Translations under genes and position numbers: made by a program
Part shown: positions 57,443 through 64,000 of the stretch, one piece after another
Position numbering within the stretch: the first letter of the stretch is position 1
Layout of the letters: every line of letters starts with the position of its first letter
Notes under the pieces: model-generated
The model's database searches: none
Seen by the model: the letters and a program-made list of their open reading frames with translations, nothing else
What the model was told of the DNA's origin: nothing
From: an uncultured SAR86 cluster bacterium
Lineage (GTDB): Bacteria > Pseudomonadota > Gammaproteobacteria > Magnimaribacterales > D2472
Reading direction: 5' to 3'
Assembly (NCBI GenBank): GCA_902601475.1
Contig: CACKNK010000001.1
Location: forward strand, 309,075-373,074
DNA: 64,000 nucleotides

Positions 57443-58285
57443 ATGAGCATCATTATTTTCTTATGGAAATTAATTATTCGGATCCCTCGAAGGTTTCATC
57501 ATGCAAAACTATTCTCATTCTTGTTAAAAATATTTTTATTTAATCGAATCAAGGTTGCTAAGAAAAATATAAAGTTATGCTTCAAAGAAATGAATAAACA
57601 AGAACTTAAGGGTCTCTTCAAGAAAAACCTTGAGTCTGCTGCCCTGTCAATCTTCGACATGGGAATTGCATGGTTTTGGAGCGATGCAAGAATTAAAAAT
57701 GAACTTCCAAGTAAGATAAATAACTTGGAGCTTATAAAAAATAGTTCTCAGGGAAATTTAATTATCTTTAAACATTCTTTGCATTTAGAGCTGGATGCAA
57801 GAATTTTAGGTATGCAAGCAGAATTGTATGGTGTAGGTAGGGAACATAACTCTCCTTATATGCATAAAATTATTGATTCGGGCAGGAAAAGAGCTGTTAA
57901 AGATACAGCAACTAAAAAAGAAACTTTAAGATTTATTAAATGGCTAAAGAAGGGAAAAAATGTTCTGTATGCAATTGACCAAGATTATGGAATAAAACAT
58001 TCAAAAAAAATAAATTTTTTTGGGATACCGACCTACACAATTACAACTGCTGAAAGACTGCAAGAGATAACAAATTGTAACGTTGTTTTTTTAGACTCAT
58101 GGTTTGAAGAGGGGGTGCTTCGAATTAACCTTGAAGAAATATCTAAAAATAATGTCATAGCTTCAACTGAAATGATTAGTCAAAGAATTGAATCATCGAT
58201 TAGAAGAAATCCTGGTGAATACCTTTGGCATCATAAAAGATTTAAAAGTTCTCTAGGAAAAGAGTTTTATAAAGATGCTAGATAA
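57443..58285 (+). CDS. Lipid A biosynthesis acyltransferase (LpxL/HtrB family)
   Basis: A membrane-anchored acyltransferase that would add a secondary acyl chain to Kdo-lipid A. The H-x4-D/E catalytic pattern appears as FKHSLHLELDARIL, followed by the acyl-chain binding block YAIDQDYGIKHSKKINFFGI and the C-terminal NPGEYLWHHKRFK. At 280 aa it is slightly shorter than E. coli LpxL (306 aa). Neighbouring waaA fits the pathway. LpxL versus LpxM cannot be told by eye. Confidence 0.88.
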   Translation: MSIIIFLWKLIIRIPRRFHHAKLFSFLLKIFLFNRIKVAKKNIKLCFKEMNKQELKGLFKKNLESAALSIFDMGIAWFWSDARIKNELPSKINNLELIKNSSQGNLIIFKHSLHLELDARILGMQAELYGVGREHNSPYMHKIIDSGRKRAVKDTATKKETLRFIKWLKKGKNVLYAIDQDYGIKHSKKINFFGIPTYTITTAERLQEITNCNVVFLDSWFEEGVLRINLEEISKNNVIASTEMISQRIESSIRRNPGEYLWHHKRFKSSLGKEFYKDAR

Positions 58286-58874
58286 GATCAATTCATTAAA
58301 AGGATATATGCCGCTGCATGAGGGAGAGGCTCTAGCAAAATGGGCGGAAAAATTTTCAAAGGTAGGCCCTATTTTAGAAATTGGAACATTTGGAGGTAAG
58401 TCTGCTGCATTCTTAGCTTATGGCTCAAAAAAAAATAATCAGATAGTTTATACAATTGATCATCATCGGGGATCTGAAGAACATCAGCTTGGAGAAGAGT
58501 ATTTTGATCAAGAAAATTTTGATGAGACCCTTAACAGGATAAATACAATTCCGTTACTCCAAAAAAATCTAGAGGAAGTTAAAGAAATTACAAACATAAT
58601 TCCAATAATTGGTGATGCAAATACTATTTCACAATCATGGCAAACAAGATTGGGAATGTTATTTATAGATGGTAGTCATACTTTTGAGTCCGCAAATAAT
58701 GACTATGAAAACTGGAAACATTTAATTGAGAAGCATGGGGCCTTGGCCTTTCATGATATCTATGAAGATTCTAGCAAAGGAGGCCAAGCACCTTATAAAG
58801 TCTTCCAAAAGGCCATCGATGATGGTTTTAAGATTTTTGATAGAGTTGATACAGCGGTTTGTCTTACGTATTAA
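58275..58874 (+). CDS. Class I SAM-dependent methyltransferase (Methyltransf_24 type)
   Basis: A 199 aa Rossmann methyltransferase with motif I ILEIGTFGGKSAAFLA, acidic motif II YTIDHHRG, LFIDGSHTFESANNDYENW and ALAFHDIYED; the HD pair suggests a metal-dependent, catechol-OMT-like class. Such enzymes are common in surface polysaccharide loci. It overlaps the acyltransferase by 11 nt, so it is co-translated with it, and its stop overlaps the opposing gene's stop by 4 nt. The substrate is unknown. Confidence 0.8.
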   Translation: MLDKINSLKGYMPLHEGEALAKWAEKFSKVGPILEIGTFGGKSAAFLAYGSKKNNQIVYTIDHHRGSEEHQLGEEYFDQENFDETLNRINTIPLLQKNLEEVKEITNIIPIIGDANTISQSWQTRLGMLFIDGSHTFESANNDYENWKHLIEKHGALAFHDIYEDSSKGGQAPYKVFQKAIDDGFKIFDRVDTAVCLTY

Positions 58875-59884
58875 ACTAAATTAGCAGTAAAGACTCGTGA
58901 TGCTTTTGATGTATTGTAAATGGCATCTTCTGCAAGAATTAATGCAGCAATGGTCCAACTTGGCTGCTCAAAGGGCCAAAATATTTTTTCATTGAATTGC
59001 CATCCCATATATGGAATCTGTTCGTCATCGCTAATGGTTTTCACTTCTTGTAAGATCTTAATTGCCCTTTCTCTATGTCCAGCTTTTACCAGGGCAATAC
59101 AAAATTCGCATGTCTCGGCTACTGTAACCCATGGCTCTTCCGCAACACACTTTACTCCTAATCCATCTACATAGAATCTCTGCATTGTTTTTTCTACATA
59201 CATGGTCTCTTGTTCTGCTGATAATGCTCCAGATAGAATTGGGTAATATGCATCCATAGAGAAATTACTTCTATCAGCTTTTAAATCAAAATTGTTTTTT
59301 GGGGCTTGAACACATTTTTTTGCACTTAGATAAATTTCATGCCATTTGTCTTTATGAAAGAATTCTCCCATTTCGTCAGCAAGAAAAATTGAGCATTCAA
59401 GGCTTTTAACTATCGAACTATTGCCGGTAAGCAAAAAGTCAATATCGTACTCTCCGTCTTCATCAATGTTCCAAATAAATGCGCCCGATTTAGACTGCAT
59501 ACCCAAAAGGAAATCATTTGCCATAAGAAGACAGCTCAAATTCTCTTTAATAAACGCTTTATCTTGAAAAAGGATGAAATGGAATGCGAGTGCTGTTGCA
59601 AAATAAGCAGCATGATTTGATTGTTTATTGAACTTTGTGGGATTAGATTTTTTGTATTCTTCATACCAACTTCCATCCGAGTTTTGATTAAGTCGAGACC
59701 ATGCTAGCCCTCTCTCAAATTCATCTTTAAATCCTGCAATACCAAGACCAATGCATGCTTCTAAATGGTCCCAATGATCATGAGTTTGATCATCCTTACA
59801 AATTATTGAACCATCAGAATTTTGATATTCCTTAAGCTTATTGCCTAAGTGATAAATAAAATCTTCCGAAGAATGGATAGCCAT
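58871..59884 (-). CDS. Alpha/alpha-toroid (prenyltransferase/terpene-cyclase-like fold) protein, unknown function
   Basis: A 337 aa all-helical protein with repeated Gln-Asn-Ser-Asp-Gly-Ser-type turns: YQNSDGSIICKDDQTHDHWD, LNQNSDGSWYEEY and MQSKSGAFIWN, spaced as in QW repeats of the alpha/alpha-barrel superfamily of prenyltransferases, squalene cyclases and some glycosidases. It has no signal peptide or membrane helix and no DxDD cyclase motif, so terpene cyclase activity is not supported. The GT4 and methyltransferase neighbours on the same strand suggest a role in envelope glycan synthesis. Confidence 0.65.
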   Translation of the reverse strand: MAIHSSEDFIYHLGNKLKEYQNSDGSIICKDDQTHDHWDHLEACIGLGIAGFKDEFERGLAWSRLNQNSDGSWYEEYKKSNPTKFNKQSNHAAYFATALAFHFILFQDKAFIKENLSCLLMANDFLLGMQSKSGAFIWNIDEDGEYDIDFLLTGNSSIVKSLECSIFLADEMGEFFHKDKWHEIYLSAKKCVQAPKNNFDLKADRSNFSMDAYYPILSGALSAEQETMYVEKTMQRFYVDGLGVKCVAEEPWVTVAETCEFCIALVKAGHRERAIKILQEVKTISDDEQIPYMGWQFNEKIFWPFEQPSWTIAALILAEDAIYNTSKASRVFTANLV

Positions 59885-59887
59885 AAA

Positions 59888-60592
59888 TTAATTTTTCTTA
59901 AAATAAAAACTAATACTCTTTCCAAGAATGGGGTTAAGTAATTTTTCGATGACATCCATGATAGGGGTATTTTTTAAGATATGCCTTTCAAGTGTTTTTT
60001 TATAAACCTTGACTAAAAAATTATTTTCTTGTGTTTTCCAAAAGATGCATCTTAGCCACCAATAAGCAGAATGAAATGCATGATATTTTTCAGATTGAAT
60101 AAAAGAAAAATTATGGTCCTGCATTACCTTTAAGATATGTGATTTTTTAAAAATTCTAACGTGGCCGCCTGGCATGTTTTGATATTCCTTTGATAGCATC
60201 CAGCATATTTTCTCTGGCAAAAATGATGGGACACTGGCAAGAAAATATCCTCCCGGCTTTAATACTCTATGAATTTCTTGAATTGCTTTATTGTAGTCCT
60301 CTAGGTGCTCCAATACTTCAGAGCAAATCACAACATCTAATTCATTATCTTGAAAAGGAAGATTATAGATTGAGCCTTGTAAAAATTTTACTAAGTTAAA
60401 ATCCATCTCTCTAAAAAAATCCAAGCCTTCATTGCTCTTTTCTAATGATGGAATATCCATATCGACCCCAAAGAGATTTAGGCCTGACTGAGCATCCATT
60501 GCTCCAAAAATATGTCTACCCTCTCCGCATCCGACATCCAGTATTTTGTTCCCTCGTGATAAATAAATATTTGAGAAATTAAATGTCAGCAT
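59888..60592 (-). CDS. Class I SAM-dependent methyltransferase (UbiE/Methyltransf_11-like)
   Basis: Motif I is ILDVGCGEGRHIFGAM, motif II FGVDMDIPSL, and the post-motif blocks are LDVVICSEVLEHLEDY and EIHRVLKPGGYFLASVP. The length is 234 aa, with a basic hydrophobic C-terminus (LLNPILGKSISFYFKKN) that could touch the membrane. It starts 14 nt inside the end of the GT4 gene and lies 3 bp before the toroid gene, so the three are one unit. A lipid or glycolipid substrate is my guess. Confidence 0.85.
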   Translation of the reverse strand: MLTFNFSNIYLSRGNKILDVGCGEGRHIFGAMDAQSGLNLFGVDMDIPSLEKSNEGLDFFREMDFNLVKFLQGSIYNLPFQDNELDVVICSEVLEHLEDYNKAIQEIHRVLKPGGYFLASVPSFLPEKICWMLSKEYQNMPGGHVRIFKKSHILKVMQDHNFSFIQSEKYHAFHSAYWWLRCIFWKTQENNFLVKVYKKTLERHILKNTPIMDVIEKLLNPILGKSISFYFKKN

Positions 60593-61826
60593 GCGAAGTT
60601 AAAATTGAGGAGATATGGTCTATATAAGTGTTTGCAATAACTGACCAACTAAAGTTTTGTAATATGTGATCTCGTCCTAAATTAGCTTTTTTCAAGTAGT
60701 GATCATAGTTTTGGAAAATGTTATTCAATGAATTAAAAATATCTTCATGACTTTCAGGGGCAACCATCTCAGCGTAAGGTCCAGTAATCTCAGGTATTGA
60801 AGCAACATCTGTAGCAATAAGAGGAACAGCACATGCCATAGCCTCTCCAACTGGAAAGCCAAACCCCTCATACAAGGAACTTACAATCGCAATTTGGCTG
60901 GAAGCATATTCATCACTAACCTCTTGATTAGTTAAGTTAGTTTTAAACGACACGAACTCATCAATACCTAGCTTAGAAATCAGTCTCTCAGTATGTCCTC
61001 CAGATCTAGGCTTTCCAATAACTACCAAATTAATTAATGGGTACTTATCTTTCGCAATAGCTATCGCCCTAAGAGTAAAATCTAGTCCTTTTAATGGCAC
61101 GTCTGCACTTGCCGTTGTAATTAACTTGAATGGTTTCTTTGAGATCACAAGATTTGGTTTAAATATTCCCGTATCAATACCATTTGGAATTACGTGAATT
61201 TTACTTGAATCTACATGGAAGTACTTCTGAATGTCATTCTTGGAGCTTTTGGATGGAGAAATAATATTATGCATTTTGGGAGCAACTTTCGACTGCATCT
61301 TTAAAAATGAATACCAGCTTCGTATAAAGGTTTTCTTTACAATACCTTTAGCGTACTTTAATTCATACTCTTTATCCCTTGGGATAGGATGATGGATAAC
61401 CTGAAAAAGAGGAAATTCTTCTTGAATTTTAATCATTGAATAGGAGAGAGATTGATTGTCGATAACAAAATCGTATTCTTTTCTAGTTGATAAATAATTT
61501 TTTGCTCGATTTCCAAATGTTCTCATTTCTGGGAATCCTCCAATCAAAGCTATAAAAAATTCATAATAATCATCAAAATCTTTATTTTCCTTATTAAAAA
61601 ATAAATTTAATCTGTCACGAAAATTAAATGTACTGAATAGATCTAAGCCAGGCAGTTTTATTAGATTAATCCCATCAGCTAACTTTGGATAAGGGGGGCC
61701 AGAGATAATATCTACTTCATGGCCTAAATTTTTAAAAGCCCTGCTAAGCTCATAAACATAAATACCTTGCCCTCCACTGAAGGGTGCACTTCGATAACTT
61801 AAAAAAGCTATTTTAAATTTTCTCAC
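60579..61826 (-). CDS. Family 4 glycosyltransferase
   Basis: GT-B fold, retaining type. The N-terminal glycine loop FSGGQGIYVYELSRAFKNLG, VIPNGIDTGIF, LVVIGKPRSGGHTERL and the E-x7-E signature in SSLYEGFGFPVGEAMACAVP are standard GT4 features. The 415 aa protein starts at GTG (61826). It likely transfers a sugar from a nucleotide donor to a lipid-linked or core-LPS acceptor. It is first in the GT4-methyltransferase-toroid unit, 18 bp after ilvE. Confidence 0.9.
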   Translation of the reverse strand: MRKFKIAFLSYRSAPFSGGQGIYVYELSRAFKNLGHEVDIISGPPYPKLADGINLIKLPGLDLFSTFNFRDRLNLFFNKENKDFDDYYEFFIALIGGFPEMRTFGNRAKNYLSTRKEYDFVIDNQSLSYSMIKIQEEFPLFQVIHHPIPRDKEYELKYAKGIVKKTFIRSWYSFLKMQSKVAPKMHNIISPSKSSKNDIQKYFHVDSSKIHVIPNGIDTGIFKPNLVISKKPFKLITTASADVPLKGLDFTLRAIAIAKDKYPLINLVVIGKPRSGGHTERLISKLGIDEFVSFKTNLTNQEVSDEYASSQIAIVSSLYEGFGFPVGEAMACAVPLIATDVASIPEITGPYAEMVAPESHEDIFNSLNNIFQNYDHYLKKANLGRDHILQNFSWSVIANTYIDHISSILTSHADI

Positions 61827-61844
61827 TCTAAGATTTTTTTAATA

Positions 61845-62762
61845 TTAAATCTGATACAGCCAGTCTTTATATTGATTATTTTTTGCAGCAACTATGTCTT
61901 CAAATATTGATTGAAGTTTTTGTGTTGTAGAACCAATTTTCCCTGAACCAATAATCCTATCATCCACCCTGGAAATTGGTGTTACCTCGACAGCGGTCCC
62001 AGTAAAGAAAGCCTCATCGGCATCTAATAAGTCTTCATACTTAAGATTTAATTCTTTTACTTTCAGATTAAGATCTGATGCTATTTTTATGATGCTTTGC
62101 CTGGTTATGCCATTTAGACAGTTTTCAGTAGTTGGGGTAAAAATGTCTCCATTTTTTACAATGAACAAATTCTCACCGCTCCCTTCTGAAATATTACCCT
62201 TGATATCCATCAACAATGCTTCATCCGATCCTCTTGCCAGGGCATCGTGAAGAGCCATTATTGAATTTACATAGGTGCCAACAATTTTATTATTTGAATA
62301 GAGCGGATTTTCGTATTGTTTATAGGGAGAGGTAACAATACTTATCCCATTTTTTTTCTTCTCTGGATCCATGTACGAGGGCCACTCCCAACAAGCAACA
62401 GCTACATTAACTGATAGATCGCTTGCTCGCAGTCCCAATTCCTCAGAACCAAAAAAAACAATCGGTCTAATGTAGGCCTCCTCTAACTTATTTTGTTTTA
62501 GAGTATCTTTTTGAATTTGGTTTAAGTCTTCTATTGAGTAAGGAATATCGATATTTACCTTAGAAGCTGCATCAAAGAGCCTTCTTGTATGATCATCCAA
62601 TCTAAATATTGCTCCGCCTAAATCATTTTTATAAGCTCTTACGCCCTCAAAAACACCTACACCATAATGCAGGGTATGAGTTAGCGCATGAACCTTGGTT
62701 TCATCCCATTTAAGAAACTCTCCGTTCATCCAAATGAATTTTGAATCAGTATTTATAAACAT
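61845..62762 (-). CDS. ilvE: Branched-chain amino acid aminotransferase
   Basis: A fold-type IV PLP aminotransferase that makes Leu, Ile and Val from their 2-oxo acids. FIWMNGEFLKWDETKVHALTH, YIRPIVFFGSEELGL, NSIMALHDALARGSDEALLMD, EGSGENLFIVKNG and CLNGITRQSII are IlvE blocks, with the PLP lysine in NNKIVGTYVNS. Length 305 aa. It is divergent from the phosphomutase gene across 57 bp. The ilvE-glycosyltransferase adjacency recalls the Pseudomonas LPS core locus. Confidence 0.95.
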   Translation of the reverse strand: MFINTDSKFIWMNGEFLKWDETKVHALTHTLHYGVGVFEGVRAYKNDLGGAIFRLDDHTRRLFDAASKVNIDIPYSIEDLNQIQKDTLKQNKLEEAYIRPIVFFGSEELGLRASDLSVNVAVACWEWPSYMDPEKKKNGISIVTSPYKQYENPLYSNNKIVGTYVNSIMALHDALARGSDEALLMDIKGNISEGSGENLFIVKNGDIFTPTTENCLNGITRQSIIKIASDLNLKVKELNLKYEDLLDADEAFFTGTAVEVTPISRVDDRIIGSGKIGSTTQKLQSIFEDIVAAKNNQYKDWLYQI

Positions 62763-62819
62763 TTAAGCGCTGTATTATGACAAACAAGGTTAAAATATGA
62801 AATTCTAAAAGACTTTTAG

Positions 62820-64000
62820 ATGAACAAAAATATTTTCAGAGAATATGACATCAGAGGTGTTTATCCTGTTGACCTCAATGAAGATATATATTTTGAAATA
62901 GGTAATGCGATAGCTTCTAAATGCAATCAATTGAGTATTGATAGCATTGTCCTTGGAAGAGACGGTCGCTTATCTGGAAAATCATTAATGAATGCTCTTG
63001 AAAATTCATTAATAAATAATGGAATAAATATTGAAAATATAGGTATTGTGACAAGTCCCTTGCTTTACTATGCTGCAAAAAAACATAGCTCCAAAAGCGG
63101 AATTATGGTTACCGGAAGCCATAACCCTAAAGAATATAACGGTATTAAAATGATTATTGATGATGAGCCTGTATCAGGTAAAGAGATATTTGAGCTAATA
63201 GGCACACCAAATAATGCAACTATCAAAGGCACTTCCTCGGTAAACGAAGGTGTAATTGATAATTATATTGGGGAAGTAAAATCAAAAAACATCCAATCAA
63301 AAGACGAAATTAAAGTTGTCATTGATTGTGGCAATGGCGCTGCAGGCGTCATAGCTCCAAAACTTTTTACAGCACTTGGATTTAATGTAGTTGAAATCTA
63401 CACTGAGGTTGATGGCAATTTTCCAAACCATCACCCTGATCCAGGTAATCCTGAAAACTTAAAAGATCTGTCAGATAAGGTTTTAAGTGAAAAAGCCAAT
63501 ATTGGCTTAGCTTTTGATGGAGATGGAGACAGGCTTGGGGTTGTTGATAATAAAGGCAAAATTATTCCTCAAGATAAATTTTTGATGTTGCTTGCAAAAG
63601 ATATTCTTAAAAACTCACCACAAGCAAAAATTATTTTTGATGTTAAATGCACTAACAGATTAAAAGATGTGATCTTGGGCTATGGAGGTGAACCAATCAT
63701 GTCTCCTACAGGTCATTTCCATATTAAAAAGATGCTGAGAAAAACTAATGCTCATCTAGCTGGTGAAATGAGTGGGCATATTTTCTTTAACGATGATTGG
63801 TATGGCTTTGATGATGCTCATTACTCTGGATTTAGACTTATAAAGATATTGATTGAAAATGAATCTGAACTTTCTGAATTACTTGGTGAATTTCCAGACG
63901 GCTTTACCACGCCTGAAATAAATCTTGATGTCGATGAAGATAAGAAATTTCAAATCGTAGATGAGTTTAAAAAAAGTGCATCATTTGAAAATGCATCAGT
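62820..64000 (+). CDS. algC: Phosphomannomutase/phosphoglucomutase, 5' part (runs off right edge)
   Basis: The frame is open from the ATG at 62820 to the window end (393 codons). It reads NIFREYDIRGVYP at the start, the active-site phosphoserine loop is VTGSHNPKEYNGIKM and the metal loop AFDGDGDRLGVVD; GHFHIKK and GEMSGHIFFNDDWYGFDDA are the sugar-specificity region (GEMSGH). This makes it an alpha-D-phosphohexomutase of the ManB/AlgC class, converting Man-6-P or Glc-6-P to the 1-phosphates for LPS and polysaccharide synthesis. Domain 4 is beyond the edge. It is missing from the ORF track because it is partial. Confidence 0.92.
   Translation, partial: MNKNIFREYDIRGVYPVDLNEDIYFEIGNAIASKCNQLSIDSIVLGRDGRLSGKSLMNALENSLINNGINIENIGIVTSPLLYYAAKKHSSKSGIMVTGSHNPKEYNGIKMIIDDEPVSGKEIFELIGTPNNATIKGTSSVNEGVIDNYIGEVKSKNIQSKDEIKVVIDCGNGAAGVIAPKLFTALGFNVVEIYTEVDGNFPNHHPDPGNPENLKDLSDKVLSEKANIGLAFDGDGDRLGVVDNKGKIIPQDKFLMLLAKDILKNSPQAKIIFDVKCTNRLKDVILGYGGEPIMSPTGHFHIKKMLRKTNAHLAGEMSGHIFFNDDWYGFDDAHYSGFRLIKILIENESELSELLGEFPDGFTTPEINLDVDEDKKFQIVDEFKKSASFENAS

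Noticed and set aside
58871-59884. Terpene/squalene cyclase or true prenyltransferase
   Set aside because: No DxDD or zinc/prenyl diphosphate-binding motif is visible; only the alpha/alpha-toroid repeat pattern is supported.

Overview
The window is a chromosomal segment of a streamlined, AT-rich gammaproteobacterium, probably marine and SAR86-like. The evidence is gene order of the Pseudomonas/marine-gamma type (gyrA-serC-pheA-hisC-tyrA-aroA-cmk-rpsA-ihfB-pyrF; infC-rpmI-rplT-pheS-pheT-ihfA; glyA-nrdR-ribD-rib-ribH-nusB; ubiG-HAD-yciK; miaA-hflK-hflC-purA). To this it adds very tight packing, with many 1, 4, 8 and 11 nt gene overlaps and no gene-free stretch above about 250 bp. Outer-membrane functions (TonB receptor, RND pump, Kdo transferase, lipid A acyltransferase) fit a Gram-negative. 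The clade assignment is an inference from style; no rRNA is present. I saw no tRNA, rRNA, IS element, prophage or CRISPR array.

Layout. 1-594: 5' part of a 2-hydroxyacid dehydrogenase. 697-15172 (minus): one long co-oriented run, gyrA to pgsA, joining DNA topology, aromatic/serine/histidine synthesis, CMP kinase, ribosomal S1, IHF-beta, pyrF, pgi, uvrC and pgsA. 15259-18037 (minus): three-gene proton-translocating transhydrogenase, divergent from an SDR (18207) across a region with repeated TGTAGT/ACTACA half-sites. 18979-23321 (minus): ihfA-pheT-pheS-rplT-rpmI-infC, with an infC that seems to start at AUA. 23548-25637 (plus): ubiG, a HAD phosphatase and a YciK-like SDR. 25617-28273 (minus): AlkA-like glycosylase, rluB, scpB, scpA. 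28442-30833 (plus): DAHP synthase, then a tandem-DnaT-domain protein and a lambda-P-like putative helicase loader; a consensus NrdR box lies in the shared scpA/DAHP-synthase promoter region. 30934-34937 (plus): RND efflux pair. 34970-37905 (plus): xseB-ispA-dxs. 37943-40910 (minus): pgpA, thiL, a thiolase with a palindromic promoter, and a small LETM1-like protein. 40959-43844 (minus): TonB-dependent receptor with a clear terminator. 43947-49432 (plus): nth, glyA, nrdR, ribD, ribBX, ribH, nusB. 49420-57394 (minus): exported DUF3604/PHP protein, purA, hflC, hflK, miaA, glnB, waaA. 57443-61826: envelope modification genes (acyltransferase, two methyltransferases, an alpha/alpha-toroid protein, a GT4 glycosyltransferase). 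61845-62762: ilvE. 62820-64000: 5' part of a phosphomannomutase/phosphoglucomutase.

The recurring theme is reduction of otherwise conserved parts: S1 has five rather than six S1 domains, PheT lacks the inserted tRNA-binding-like B2 domain, riboflavin synthase is absent from the rib operon and the GTP cyclohydrolase half is degenerate, hfq and hflX are missing between miaA and hflK, and the Nth Fe-S cysteines are respaced. The most novel-looking signal is the DnaT-like/P-like primosome pair downstream of a perfect NrdR box, in the same window as nrdR. It suggests coupling of helicase loading (and perhaps SMC-ScpAB segregation) to nucleotide status.
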